Assembly: GCA_958296235.1 (NCBI GenBank)
Contig: OY282457.1
Span: forward strand, 3,715,338 to 3,779,337
Source of the DNA: an uncultured Candidatus Binatia bacterium
GTDB taxonomy: Bacteria; Desulfobacterota; Binatia; Bin18
Reading direction: 5' to 3'
Length of the DNA: 64,000 nt
The notes beneath the pieces are model-generated. The model was not told the DNA's origin. It searched no databases and worked only from the letters and a program-made list of their open reading frames with translations. Of the stretch, positions 9,719 through 18,599 are shown piece after piece (positions within the stretch are counted from its first letter, which is position 1; each line of letters starts with the position of its first letter). The position numbers were made by a program, and so were the translations under genes.

Positions 9719-10009
9719 ATGACGTGGAAGAAACAAGCGGTCGTGACGGCGGCAGCCGTGCTGTTCCTTGCTCCGATGGCGGTTGCTGGCGACCGCTATG
9801 ATACTTTTGAGGATACCCATCCGCTTCGGATTGTATCCTATCCGGTCCACGCGGTCGGTTATTTGCTTGAGCAGCTGGTCGCGCGCCCTCTGCATGCGCT
9901 CGTATCGCAGCCGAAGATTGAGCCGATAGTCGGTCATGATAAGCACCCGTTCGATTTTGATGAACAGCTCCGGGAAGCGCCGGCCCTGACCGAGTATAAC
10001 CCTGGCTGA
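9719..10009 (+). CDS. Small exported hypothetical protein
   Basis: A 96-residue protein from ATG 9719, with AGGAGG at 9704-9709. Upstream in-frame codons are open but lack a ribosome binding site. Residues 1-24 form a signal peptide (basic start, hydrophobic core, cleavage near AVAG). The mature part, beginning DRYDTFEDTHPLRIVSYPVH, contains a weakly amphipathic segment and an acidic tail. Small exported proteins with a HPLRIVSYPVHAVGYLLE-like region occur next to envelope genes, but no function is known to me. It is probably periplasmic or membrane-associated. Confidence 0.6.
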   Translation: MTWKKQAVVTAAAVLFLAPMAVAGDRYDTFEDTHPLRIVSYPVHAVGYLLEQLVARPLHALVSQPKIEPIVGHDKHPFDFDEQLREAPALTEYNPG

Positions 10010-10087
10010 TGCCGCCGTCCGGCGTTGGCCGGGTCGAACGCAGCGCACATCAGACAGACCGCCCAAATCCAGAAGGAGGGTCCTGGT

Positions 10088-10534
10088 ATGAAACAAAAAC
10101 TCGCAGGCGAATACGTCCACGTTGACGCAGTCGGCTGGCAGCCGTTTCCCGGAGAATTTTCGGCGGGGGGCATTCGGTGGAAGCTGTTGCACGTCTCTCC
10201 GGAGATGGGCGCCTGGACGGCGATTTTCGATTGCCCGAAAGGGTCTTCGTTTGCCCGGCATATTCACGTCGGGCCGGGCGAGTATTTCCTGACCAAAGGC
10301 AAAATGGAGGTCCGCGGTGGCGCAGATGATGGTGGGGCGACAGCGGTGGCCGTCGGCTATGGCTACGAGGCCTGTAACGCCCGGCACGACCAGACCAATT
10401 TTGTTGAAGACAGTGAATTCTATATGACCTTTCTCGGTCCGCTCCAATTTATTGATGAGGATGGCAATACCCTGGCCGTCGTGGGCTGGGAACAGGCCGA
10501 TGGCCTGTGGGCACAGCAGACCGGACAAGCGTAG
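10088..10534 (+). CDS. Cupin-fold protein (ChrR/acetylacetone-cleaving enzyme-like)
   Basis: A 148-residue single-domain protein. The start is ATG 10088 with AAGGAGGG just upstream. A small beta-barrel is suggested by the alternating hydrophobic pattern. The segment FARHIHVGPGEYFLTKGKMEVRGG matches cupin motif 1, with two His and a Glu as likely metal ligands; motif 2 is weaker. Cupins of this type include anti-sigma ChrR domains and small dioxygenases. Substrate and metal cannot be read from the sequence. Confidence 0.65.
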   Translation: MKQKLAGEYVHVDAVGWQPFPGEFSAGGIRWKLLHVSPEMGAWTAIFDCPKGSSFARHIHVGPGEYFLTKGKMEVRGGADDGGATAVAVGYGYEACNARHDQTNFVEDSEFYMTFLGPLQFIDEDGNTLAVVGWEQADGLWAQQTGQA

Positions 10535-10548
10535 GGCGGTTGCTGTCT

Positions 10549-11151
10549 TTACCAGAGTGGGCGCAGGTCTAACACGAAGGTCGGTAATACCGGGTCGCCA
10601 CTGAGCGTGGCTGGATTGTCTTCCGATACGACCGGTTGACCGGGGCGGTAGATGTGGACACGCTTCTCAACAGGATCAATGAGCCAGCCAAGTTGTACGC
10701 CATTGTCGCTATATTCCCGCATCTTTTCCTGTAAGGGAGCAAGCTGGTCGCTTGGGGACCAGAGTTCCACGACGAAATACGGGCTGAGCGGGGCAAAGCC
10801 TGCTCGTTGCTCTGGCGTGAGCGCCTGCCACTGCTCTCGCCTCACCCACGAAGCAGCTGGAGAGCGGAGCGCTCCATTCGGGAGGGTGAAGCCGGTTGAC
10901 GAATCAAAAGAGAGTCCGGCGCCATTCTTCTTTGCCCAAACGGTGAGTGCGAAAAATATTTCACCGCTACGCCATCCACTCTCCGACCCTGTTGGCGGCA
11001 TAATGACTAATTCCTTTTGAGCAGTGAGCTCAAATCGGAGGTCTCTATTCTCCTGGCATAAGTGGACAAACTGCTCACCTGTCAACCGGGTGGTCTGAAC
11101 CTTGAGCTTGAAGGGCGCGCTGAGTGATGTCTCAACAGCGGTGTGCAGCAT
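10549..11151 (-). CDS. Uma2-family (DUF820) putative restriction-endonuclease-fold protein
   Basis: A 200-residue protein of the Uma2/DUF820 family, which has a PD-(D/E)XK nuclease fold. Family marks are LTGEQFVHLCQENRDLRFEL, the SGWRSGEIFFALTVWA helix, SPAASWVRREQW (where the family usually has a PDVSxV motif, here PAASWV), YFVVELWSPSDQL containing the conserved Glu, and LGWLIDPVEKRVHIYRPG. The first catalytic Asp of the PD motif seems replaced by Ala (RSPAASWV), so activity is uncertain. The physiological role of the family is unknown. It is a single gene, convergent with the cupin gene. Confidence 0.8.
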   Translation of the reverse strand: MLHTAVETSLSAPFKLKVQTTRLTGEQFVHLCQENRDLRFELTAQKELVIMPPTGSESGWRSGEIFFALTVWAKKNGAGLSFDSSTGFTLPNGALRSPAASWVRREQWQALTPEQRAGFAPLSPYFVVELWSPSDQLAPLQEKMREYSDNGVQLGWLIDPVEKRVHIYRPGQPVVSEDNPATLSGDPVLPTFVLDLRPLW

Positions 11152-11286
11152 GGGTGTTCCTGGCTCTTGTCTGAGCCTAAGACTTTGCCCTCAGCTTTGC
11201 AACGGAGCGATGTTTACGTGGGTCTCTATCCATAAAGCGTCGCAACCCTACTATCTGAAGCTGACTGAGGATAAACGGGAGACTGT

Positions 11287-12150
11287 ATGAATCGCGCTGA
11301 ACGCCGACGGCAAGCCAAGGCCACAAAGAAGAAACCGGTGGGAGAAGAGAAAACATCCGCTCCACGGTTGGATATTGCCCAGATTAAGAGCCAACTCCAA
11401 CAGGCGGCTTCGCCTCAGGAAGTACAACAGTTTGTCGGACAGCTCCGTGAACACGGCCTGCCGTCGGTCGGAGGCGAAGAGTTGATTGCCTATGCTGCGC
11501 AGTATCATGAGGCGCTTGCTGCCCTGAACGGTGATGATGAGGCCGCGTGCGTAGCACTCCTGGTGAACTCTGCGCACGCCTGGGCGGATGACCGGATCGA
11601 CCAATCGCCCGATCGCAAGCGCCGTGCGTGCCAAGCCGGCTGCGCCTTTTGTTGTTATTTGCCTGTTGTGTTGGCCAGCGCCGCGGAAGTGGTCTATCTG
11701 GCAGATTGGCTGAGAGCAAACTGTTCGGCTGCTGAATTAGAGGCTGTCCGTAGACGATTAAAAGCTCGATATGACCAGCGTACCGCCAGCTCGCAATCTC
11801 AGTCGCCGCTCCCTTGCGGACTACTCCAGGACAATACATGTATGGCCTATGAAGCCCGTCCGTTCAAATGTCGCGGCTGGAACTCCGTCCGCCTTGAAGC
11901 CTGCGAACGGGCCTATGGGCCAGATAATCCAATAATAAAAACTGAGACCCCGACGACAGTGCCGGTTGATCCCTTTGCTTTTGTCATGGGCAATGCGGTA
12001 TTGAACGGGCTGAGTGACGCCACGCAGCACGCGGGGCTTGACGGTGGGGCGTATGAACTTAACGCGGCCTTACTCCGCGCGCTCGACCTGCCGGACGCAA
12101 CCCTTCGCTGGCGGAACGGTGAGCGGCTTTTTGATGGGAGATGTCGCTAA
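11287..12150 (+). CDS. YkgJ-family cysteine-cluster protein
   Basis: A 287-residue protein with the metal-binding cysteine cluster of the YkgJ/PF03692 family: CQAGCAFCC near residue 118 and PCGLLQDNTCMAYEARPFKCRG near residue 178. The N-terminal 20 residues are basic (NRAERRRQAKATKKKP) and precede a helical region. The family is thought to bind zinc or an iron-sulfur cluster; no reaction is established. A stand-alone gene between Uma2 and a toxin-antitoxin pair. Confidence 0.82.
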   Translation: MNRAERRRQAKATKKKPVGEEKTSAPRLDIAQIKSQLQQAASPQEVQQFVGQLREHGLPSVGGEELIAYAAQYHEALAALNGDDEAACVALLVNSAHAWADDRIDQSPDRKRRACQAGCAFCCYLPVVLASAAEVVYLADWLRANCSAAELEAVRRRLKARYDQRTASSQSQSPLPCGLLQDNTCMAYEARPFKCRGWNSVRLEACERAYGPDNPIIKTETPTTVPVDPFAFVMGNAVLNGLSDATQHAGLDGGAYELNAALLRALDLPDATLRWRNGERLFDGRCR

Positions 12151-12243
12151 AAAAAGGCTGGAGCAGGGCAGGACTCTTCTATATGTTTGTGGCATATGAC
12201 CAGGGCATCACGACCGGGTCGGATAATGGGCAAGGAGAGAGTC

Positions 12244-12477
12244 ATGGGAGAAACGGTATCGAAGTCTCAATTCAAGCCTCACGCGCTCGAATATTTTCGG
12301 CAAGTTGAAAAAACGAGAAAACCCCTGGTTATTACAGAGCGGGGCCGTCCCGTTCTCAAACTTGTTCCATATACAGAAGACCCTCATGAAGCCCTGCGAG
12401 AATTACGAGGGTCAGTCACAAAGTATCAAGACCCGACTGAACCTGTCGGGTTGGAAGACTGGGAAACCCTCTCGTGA
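12244..12477 (+). CDS. Type II antitoxin, Phd/YefM family
   Basis: A 77-residue protein. ATG 12244 has AGGAG at 12233-12237; an upstream ATG at 12228 is also in frame. The sequence SKSQFKPHALEYFRQVEKT followed by PLVITERGRPVLKLVPY is the Phd/YefM DNA-binding fold. The C-terminal half would wrap around the toxin. The stop overlaps the start of the VapC gene by 4 bp, a usual coupling. It should neutralise that toxin and repress its own promoter, as is known for the family. Confidence 0.85.
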   Translation: MGETVSKSQFKPHALEYFRQVEKTRKPLVITERGRPVLKLVPYTEDPHEALRELRGSVTKYQDPTEPVGLEDWETLS

Positions 12478-12869
12478 TTCTACTGGATACACATGCCTGG
12501 GTGTGGTGGGTCAGTAACCCCCAAGAACTCTCGCCAGCCGCCAACAGAGCGATTGATACGGCACGAGAAGAGAGTGCGGTCTACGTATCGTCTATTAGTG
12601 CGTGGGAAGTGGCCTTGCTTGTGGCAAAAGGCCGACTCCAATTAACAATGGCTGTTGAGGACTGGATTGTCCGGTCCGAAGCTTTGCCGTTCCTCAATTT
12701 TATTCCAGTTGATAACCGTATTGCTGTCCGCTCTATCACTCTTCCCGGAACGCTCCACAGTGATCCGGCTGACCGCATTATTATCGCTTCAGGGCGTACT
12801 TTGGGGGCATCTATCGTCACGAAGGACGAAAAGATCAAACGCTACCCTTACGTGAAGACCGTGTGGTGA
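12474..12869 (+). CDS. PIN-domain ribonuclease toxin, VapC family
   Basis: A 131-residue PIN-domain protein starting at GTG 12474, four bases into the end of the antitoxin gene. Acidic residues expected for Mg-dependent RNase activity are seen in MILLDTHAWVWW (Asp5), in the SSISAWEVALL segment (Glu) and in SDPADRIIIAS (Asp). The order antitoxin then toxin is typical. VapC toxins usually cut tRNA or rRNA; the target here is unknown. Confidence 0.88.
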   Translation: MILLDTHAWVWWVSNPQELSPAANRAIDTAREESAVYVSSISAWEVALLVAKGRLQLTMAVEDWIVRSEALPFLNFIPVDNRIAVRSITLPGTLHSDPADRIIIASGRTLGASIVTKDEKIKRYPYVKTVW

Positions 12870-12897
12870 ATGTGATAAGAGCGAAGAGCGCCGCAAT

Positions 12898-14628
12898 CTA
12901 CTCCCGCACCGCAAACACCCACAGCACTCCGCCTTGGGGGACGTGCGTCTTGGTACCGTAGAAGGTATTCAGCATCGCCTGCTTGCGCTCTGCATCCACG
13001 CCCCAGCCTGATAGCACGGCAACATACTGGACCCCATCAACTTGATAGGTCGTGGGGACGCCGGTCACCCCAGAATTGGTGCGCTGCTTCCACAAGACCT
13101 TGCCGGTTTTGGCATCAAAGGCGCGAAAGTAGCGATCATTAGTACCACCCATAAAAACAAGACCGCCCCCGGTCGTGAGCACCGGCCCCCAATTGTGGCT
13201 CTTGAAGGTTGAGGTCCAGACTTTCTTGCCGGCGTTCAAATCCCAAGCCTGGAGTTCGCCGATATGGTCTTTGGCGTCTGGATGGGGCAGCAATTCAAAA
13301 TCGTCCGGGAACGCGACGCCCATGTAGAGCTGGCCGGGTCGATAGGTTTCTTTTCGGCCGGTCAGCGCACCGCACAAGTTCTCGTTGGCCGGGATGTAGA
13401 GCAGGCCAGTCTGTGGATTATACGCTGCCGGCGGCCAGTCCTTGCCTCCCCACGAGGAAGGACAGTACTCGGCGCGTCGTCCGATGCCAGGAATTTTCGT
13501 TGGATCGTATTCGGGTCGGCCCGTTTCAGGATCAACACTTTTGAAGACATTCTGGCGAACAAAAGGCTGGGCTTCAACAAAAGTGATCGTGTCCGCCCTA
13601 CGCTCCAGCGTCCACAGATAGCCGTTGCGCGCGGGATGCACCAAGCCCTTAAAGGTCCGGTCGCCCTTTTTGACATCGATCAATAGCGGCGCGGATACCT
13701 CATCCCAATCCCATGAGCCGTTCCAGTGGTATTGATGGTGCGCTTTCAGCTCCCCGCTGTCTGCGTCCAGGGCGATGACCGAAGTCGAGTACAGATTGTT
13801 CCCCGGTCGGGCCTCGCCCATAAACGGGCCGGCATTCCCGGTGCCCCAGAAGGTGAGATTGAGGGCCGGGTCGTAACTGCCGGTCACCCAAATCGACACC
13901 CCGCCGGTCTTCCAGCTCTCGTCCGCCCAACTGTCGTGGCCGGGCTCTCCCGGACCGGGAATGGTGTGGGTTTTCCAGATGGATTTCCCGGTCTCGGCAT
14001 CCAGGGCCTGAATAAAACCACGGATACCAAACTCCCCACCAGACATACCGACAATGATTTTGCCGTTCACCGCTAAGGGCGCCAGGGTTATATAATAGCC
14101 GGACAAATAGTCTTCGAGCTCTTCCTCCCACACCACTGCGCCCGTTTTCGCATCCAGGGCGACCACACAGGTATCGACCGTCCCGAAATAGACCTTGTCA
14201 CCGTACAGGGCGACGCCACGATTGGTCGGATGCAACTGGAACAGGTCTTCGGGCAATTCCCGCTCATAGCGCCACAAGAGGTCGCCCGTCTTGGCATTAA
14301 AGGCAAAGACCTGATTTTCGGGGGAGGTGACGAACATGACACCGTTGTTCACAATCGGTGGGGCCTGGTGGCCTTCCGTCACGCCGGTCGAAAAGGTCCA
14401 GACCGGAACGAGCTTGCTGACATTGGCCGGCGTAATCTGATCCAGGGGACTATAGCCCCAGCTATCATACGTCCCGCGATACATGAGCCAATTTTCAGGC
14501 TCGGGTTGTAACAGTCGTTGTGCGGTCACGGGCGTATAGTCCTGCTGCTGTGCACTCACCAGAATTGGCGCAAACCCGAAGAGGCTAACAAGGAGAATCG
14601 TGAGGAGGCTGAACGTGCTGTATCGCAT
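12898..14628 (-). CDS. PQQ-dependent dehydrogenase, beta-propeller type (periplasmic)
   Basis: A 576-residue protein with a signal peptide (LLTILLVSLFGFAPILVSA) and repeated propeller units such as VFAFNAKTGDLLWRYE, VVALDAKTGAVVWEEE and FRAFDAKTGKVLWKQR. These are tryptophan-docking motifs of quinoprotein alcohol or glucose dehydrogenases. The catalytic Asp is probably in the WNGSWDWDEVSAPLL segment. The vicinal Cys pair of classical methanol and ethanol dehydrogenases is not visible: only one Cys is present at that place, in TVDTCVVALD. No cytochrome c domain is fused. It would feed electrons to the Rieske protein encoded 11 bp downstream or to a cytochrome c elsewhere; that link is inference. 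Confidence 0.85.
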   Translation of the reverse strand: MRYSTFSLLTILLVSLFGFAPILVSAQQQDYTPVTAQRLLQPEPENWLMYRGTYDSWGYSPLDQITPANVSKLVPVWTFSTGVTEGHQAPPIVNNGVMFVTSPENQVFAFNAKTGDLLWRYERELPEDLFQLHPTNRGVALYGDKVYFGTVDTCVVALDAKTGAVVWEEELEDYLSGYYITLAPLAVNGKIIVGMSGGEFGIRGFIQALDAETGKSIWKTHTIPGPGEPGHDSWADESWKTGGVSIWVTGSYDPALNLTFWGTGNAGPFMGEARPGNNLYSTSVIALDADSGELKAHHQYHWNGSWDWDEVSAPLLIDVKKGDRTFKGLVHPARNGYLWTLERRADTITFVEAQPFVRQNVFKSVDPETGRPEYDPTKIPGIGRRAEYCPSSWGGKDWPPAAYNPQTGLLYIPANENLCGALTGRKETYRPGQLYMGVAFPDDFELLPHPDAKDHIGELQAWDLNAGKKVWTSTFKSHNWGPVLTTGGGLVFMGGTNDRYFRAFDAKTGKVLWKQRTNSGVTGVPTTYQVDGVQYVAVLSGWGVDAERKQAMLNTFYGTKTHVPQGGVLWVFAVRE

Positions 14629-14639
14629 CTGGCATATCC

Positions 14640-15269
14640 TTATTTCTTTTTCTTAAAACCGACTCTGCCGATAAACGCTCCTTTGACCGTCAGGAGCCCG
14701 TCTCTCACCTCTAATGGCAGGGTCGCCAATGGCTTAGGTGCCGGGCCTCCGACCACGCGGCCCTGGTTTTTCGGGTCAAAGAATGACGCGTGACACGGAC
14801 AGACGAGCTGCTGCGTCGGCCCTAGCCATTCGGATACATCACAACCTGTGTGAGTACATACCGCCGAATAGCATACGAGCCCGTCCAGTGAGCGCGCGCG
14901 CGTCTTTTCACTCAGCTCTTCCGGTTTCAGCCGGATCAAGAGCACCTGATTGAGCCGAAACCGGCTGCGCACGGTGTCGGTTGCAGGGTCCTTGGGATAG
15001 GCGAACTCCGGTCGCTCTCCCAATGCGATATCTTGTGGTGTGATAACCTGTCCGGCCCGCTCACCAAAGGCGAAGACGAGTTGATCTCCAGGCGTCAGCC
15101 GCGAACGACGTGGGTCTTTTTTTCTCGCCGCGTTCGTCCCTCGATCAAAAATCGGCAAGCCCAGACCCAGACCAAACAGACAGGTCAGCAGGGCTCGACG
15201 AGTGAGGCCCTGAAAAGCCATTTTGTGTACAGCCCGGTGTAACGCAGGCAGACCATTGACGCGCGCCAT
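14640..15269 (-). CDS. Rieske [2Fe-2S] protein, exported by the Tat pathway
   Basis: A 209-residue protein. The Rieske cluster box is CTHTGCDVSEW followed by CPCHASFFD, with two Cys and two His ligands in the usual pattern. The N-terminus (LTRRALLTCLFGLGLGLP) is a twin-arginine type signal. The start at 15269 has GAGGG 8 bases upstream; an internal ATG at 15221 begins just before the signal. It follows the same transcript as the PQQ dehydrogenase (stop to start 11 bp), so it probably acts as an electron carrier for it. No cytochrome b is nearby, so this is not an ordinary bc1 operon. Confidence 0.85.
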   Translation of the reverse strand: MARVNGLPALHRAVHKMAFQGLTRRALLTCLFGLGLGLPIFDRGTNAARKKDPRRSRLTPGDQLVFAFGERAGQVITPQDIALGERPEFAYPKDPATDTVRSRFRLNQVLLIRLKPEELSEKTRARSLDGLVCYSAVCTHTGCDVSEWLGPTQQLVCPCHASFFDPKNQGRVVGGPAPKPLATLPLEVRDGLLTVKGAFIGRVGFKKKK

Positions 15270-15558
15270 TACTGTTCCCTCGCCGCAACCTTCTACTGGC
15301 GCGGAACGGAGCAGTCAACGGGATGGAGGAGGGGAGGAGCGAGGAGTGCGGGCTTCCAGCCTGCAAAAACCAAGAGCGGGCGCCGGGCAAGAGGCCCACT
15401 CTCCCAGGGAGCGGAGAAGTGGCGTTGGAGGCTGACCTTTGTGGAAGGGGTAGGGCGGGATAGTGCCCAAGAGATGGGACGGGCATGTCTATTGGAGCCG
15501 GGCATGTCTTGCTCGGCTCCGAACTGATGGGTGACGACGTAGTGAACAGGCGCGACTA
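15270..15558. other. Intergenic stretch with repeat-like and hairpin sequence
   Basis: The 289 bp between the Rieske start and the DUF262 stop have no convincing gene. Bases 15350-15420 contain a 'gcgggcttccagcctgc...gggcaagaggcccactctcccag' type element that also occurs at 55852-55910. A short stem (GGAGCCG at 15494-15500 and CGGCTCC at 15514-15520) lies downstream of the DUF262 gene on the minus strand and could be a weak terminator, but no T-run follows it. Confidence 0.5.
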
Positions 15559-17238
15559 TCAGTCAGCCCATTCGGCGGCTGCCCACTCCAGGAGCGCGGC
15601 TTCTCTCCTTTCTATGGACTTTTTTGACCAGCGGGGATTCTTTTCGAGCGTCGTAGCCACTTCCCCCGCGATGAGAAGCCCGGTCTTACGGTATTCCTCA
15701 CTTTTGTCTTTGGGGCTCCGGTCCTGAAGCTGTGAATTAAAACCAAGTGGAAGAATCATCAGATTCCCCAAAGAGTGTTTGACGTCGTCAGATGCTTTGC
15801 TCTGCGCCCATATATGCTCAATTGATTTTGCGGGACTCTCCATCCATATCTTTTCCCATTGCTCATTCTCGAGGTTGAGTCCCTGTTTTTTAGTCAAATA
15901 TTCCTCATATCTGAACATGAAATACCGCAACTCGCTTTCCCATCCCTCATAGCAGTTAGCGTGACGTAGTGCATCGATCGCCTCGCTAATGGGATAATCC
16001 TCTCCGATTTTCTTAATGTCGGTATCTATTGTTTCTGACGAGGGTGACTCATTCTTGACCCTCCACGCTAACCTGACATAGTCTCCAACCCCAGTGCGCG
16101 CATCTTTGTTCAGCATTCCGTAAATCCTGAAAGAGACTTTCTCCCAGCGGTTCAACAACTTGTCACGTTCATGCTCTGTGAGTTGCTCATTGAGATGTAG
16201 GGCAGTAGCCAGTAAACGCGCCTGCACGATTCGCGTTACGGCGTTTATACGCGAGTTTGCCGTTATCTTGTCGCAGGCTTGTGTGACGTCTAGTAACCAT
16301 AGGGCGATAGCCCGAATCTTTTCTGCGTCGTGTGCTCCAGACCGAAATACTTCCACTGCATCCTGCTCGCTCAGGGGACGACTCGGCGGCTCTTCGGAAT
16401 CATCTTTCTTCCAAAGCGTGGCGGCGAACCGAAGCACTTCCGCATTCAAACTCTGGCGCAGCTCAATGCGGGTGTAAATATCGCGCCAGATTCTATGCAA
16501 ATCACTAATCAGACTAGGAGAGGAATCCAGTTCAAAAGCGGCGCCCATAAGTATGCTTTTAAGCCGGTCAAGCCATGCCACTTCCCTGCCACGACTGTTG
16601 AGAACCTCAAAAACTGTATAGACTGATTTCTCGTCTGTTATTTCATGGAGAAGGAAGGTCAGACGGTTTTTCAGGAGTGCCGCCAGCGCAGTGAGCTTCT
16701 GGCCGTCTTCCATCCATTTTGAAACAAACTCTTGACACTCCTCTATCGCTTTTAATAGCTCCCGATCGGCAACTGTTTTGGCCTTGTCCGAAGATTTGGA
16801 AGTTCCTTGGCGAAGGAATGTTGCGAAATGGTCGCTGGTGTCGTGGTTAGTCTGAAGCAGTAGTGGTTCATCTCCTTCAACCTTGACCAGCAATTCTTTT
16901 AGTTCCCGGACCAGTTTATCGTCCGCTACCGGACTGAGCTTCAGTTTGATGGCATTGAGCAGAATTATCAAAGTGGTGAGGCGCTGCTGTCCATCCACGA
17001 TATCCAACTGGTCAAACTCGTCGGTCCCGAGGCTCAAACTCTTTCCGCGAAGGCATACGACGGTGGCCATAAAGTGGATAGCCTCGTCGCCCTTCTGATG
17101 CACTTTTTCTATGTCTTCAAACAAGTCCTTTCTTTCTTTCGACGTCCAGCTGTACGCACGCTGATAGTCAGGAATACGAAACAGACGACGGTAGAGCAAA
17201 TCTGAAAATTTTAGGTGCCGAGGCTGAATATCCTGCAT
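15559..17238 (-). CDS. GmrSD-like protein with DUF262 and DUF1524 (HNH) domains
   Basis: A 559-residue protein. The N-terminal DUF262 (ParB/Srx-like) domain shows FRIPDYQRAYSW and the nucleotide-binding DIVDGQQRLTTLIIL. The C-terminal DUF1524 domain carries the HNH-type IEHIWAQ, then SLGNLMILPLGFNSQL and a KDKSEEY tail. Both domains are in one chain, as in fused GmrSD type IV restriction enzymes, which cut modified phage DNA in an NTP-dependent way. It stands alone among metabolic genes. The role in defence is inference from the family. A perfect 20-bp inverted repeat lies 48 bp upstream. Confidence 0.85.
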   Translation of the reverse strand: MQDIQPRHLKFSDLLYRRLFRIPDYQRAYSWTSKERKDLFEDIEKVHQKGDEAIHFMATVVCLRGKSLSLGTDEFDQLDIVDGQQRLTTLIILLNAIKLKLSPVADDKLVRELKELLVKVEGDEPLLLQTNHDTSDHFATFLRQGTSKSSDKAKTVADRELLKAIEECQEFVSKWMEDGQKLTALAALLKNRLTFLLHEITDEKSVYTVFEVLNSRGREVAWLDRLKSILMGAAFELDSSPSLISDLHRIWRDIYTRIELRQSLNAEVLRFAATLWKKDDSEEPPSRPLSEQDAVEVFRSGAHDAEKIRAIALWLLDVTQACDKITANSRINAVTRIVQARLLATALHLNEQLTEHERDKLLNRWEKVSFRIYGMLNKDARTGVGDYVRLAWRVKNESPSSETIDTDIKKIGEDYPISEAIDALRHANCYEGWESELRYFMFRYEEYLTKKQGLNLENEQWEKIWMESPAKSIEHIWAQSKASDDVKHSLGNLMILPLGFNSQLQDRSPKDKSEEYRKTGLLIAGEVATTLEKNPRWSKKSIERREAALLEWAAAEWAD

Positions 17239-17286
17239 TGAGAAGTTCCTCCAGGATTCTTACGAAACGCGAAATACTTTTAACGT

Positions 17287-17337
17287 AGCCCCTCACCGCC
17301 AGTGTCGTGCTTGTCAGGACACTGGCGGTGAGGGGCT
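17287..17337. terminator. Perfect 20-bp inverted repeat (hairpin)
   Basis: Bases 17287-17306 and 17318-17337 are exact reverse complements with an 11-base loop. The stem is G+C-rich (AGCCCCTCACCGCCAGTGTC). It lies downstream of the LLM gene (stop 17397) and before the GmrSD-like gene (start 17238), both on the minus strand, so it may end the LLM transcript. No T-run follows on either strand, so it is not a classical Rho-independent terminator; it could equally be a regulatory or repeat element. Confidence 0.5.
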
Positions 17338-17396
17338 CAGGCTCGTTATTGGCGGGGAGTGCTACGCAGTGCTCGTCTCAAGAGAGGATGCGCTGC

Positions 17397-18599
17397 CTAC
17401 TCAATTTTATCTGTAAAATTCGGCAGGACCTTATCAGTCAACAACTCGAAGCTGCGCATGACGTTCTTATGCGGCACAAGCTCATTATAGGTGTAGAGCC
17501 AGAAATACTCGGCCGGCAACTTTTTGAAGAGCGCCTCAAACGTGCGGTTCACAGTATCTGGACTGCCGCAAATGGTGAGGCCGCGCTCGACCATGGACTC
17601 GAACGTATTCGGGATCGTATGGTAATCCTCATCAAGTCGCATCAGGGCGGCGTTAAAGCCGAACGGTTCAAAGAATTTGGTCCAGATAAAACAGCCGCTC
17701 TCTCTGCCCAGGGCCAGAGCTTCTTCGTCCGTATCCGCCACGATCACTTCACGCACGAGGCCGACACCTTGACCGAAGTCCAGCTTCTTCCCCACCTCAG
17801 CCGCGCCTTCCTGGCAGGCACGGAACTGGCCGGAACAGATATCCGGATCGCACACAACCGTCAGGGGGACGACATTATGCTGGGCGGCCCAGCGGACCGA
17901 GGACTCTGAAAAGCTGAACGGCTGGAAGAGGGGGGGGTGAGGCTTCTGATACGGTTCGGGCACGGTGCCCACCTCGGTCAGCATACCGTTGTCATCCACG
18001 CCCTGACCAAACTCGCGGGTGACATTGTGCGCCGGCCAGAAAACATCCTTGGGCGGAATCTGCCAGTGCTTGCCGGCATGACTGAAGGTCGGGTTGGTCC
18101 AGGCCTTCATGATAATCTCAAAATGCTCCTGGTAGAGTTCTCTCTTCAGCGCTTCGTACCGTTCCGGGTCGGTGTTGTTGTCAGCCAGGGTATCGTAGTG
18201 CTGCCCCAGGGTATTGACCCAGCGCGGCTGATAGCCGCGGGCAAAGCCGACAAAGGCCCGGCCTTGTGTGACCTGGTCGAGAATGGCGGTGTCTTCAGCC
18301 ACGCGAATGGGATTCTGGCAGGGGAGGACCAGGCCGAGTTGGCCCAACCGGATGTTCTCGGTCTGCATGCCGAGGTACAGGTCAAGCATGATGGGATTGG
18401 TCGAAACCTCCTCGCCCTCAATATGGAAGTGGTGCTCGGTGAAGCCGATGCCATAATAGCCGTGCGCATCGAGATACTGAGCCTGTTCGGACAGATTGCG
18501 CAGCATGCGCTGGTACAGGTCTGTCCGCCGACCAGCCATGCCGGCTTGCAGTTCGCCCTTGTTGCCAATCGCGGGAAGGTAGAAAACACCAAATTCCAT
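17397..18599 (-). CDS. LLM-class flavin-dependent oxidoreductase
   Basis: A 400-residue luciferase-like monooxygenase. The start is ATG 18599 with AAGGAGG 6 bases upstream; the longer upstream frame lacks a ribosome binding site. It begins MEFGVFYLPAIGN, then GYYGIGFTEHHFHIEGE and GRAFVGFARGYQ of the TIM barrel. Length is slightly longer than the LLM gene at 566-1612. Located next to the CmcJ-like gene (start to stop gap 135 bp) on the same strand; a shared pathway is possible but not shown. Confidence 0.87.
   Translation of the reverse strand: MEFGVFYLPAIGNKGELQAGMAGRRTDLYQRMLRNLSEQAQYLDAHGYYGIGFTEHHFHIEGEEVSTNPIMLDLYLGMQTENIRLGQLGLVLPCQNPIRVAEDTAILDQVTQGRAFVGFARGYQPRWVNTLGQHYDTLADNNTDPERYEALKRELYQEHFEIIMKAWTNPTFSHAGKHWQIPPKDVFWPAHNVTREFGQGVDDNGMLTEVGTVPEPYQKPHPPLFQPFSFSESSVRWAAQHNVVPLTVVCDPDICSGQFRACQEGAAEVGKKLDFGQGVGLVREVIVADTDEEALALGRESGCFIWTKFFEPFGFNAALMRLDEDYHTIPNTFESMVERGLTICGSPDTVNRTFEALFKKLPAEYFWLYTYNELVPHKNVMRSFELLTDKVLPNFTDKIE

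Noticed and set aside
8722..9720. Open frame of 332 codons on the minus strand
   Set aside because: Antisense to hemB; protein composition not like a real protein.
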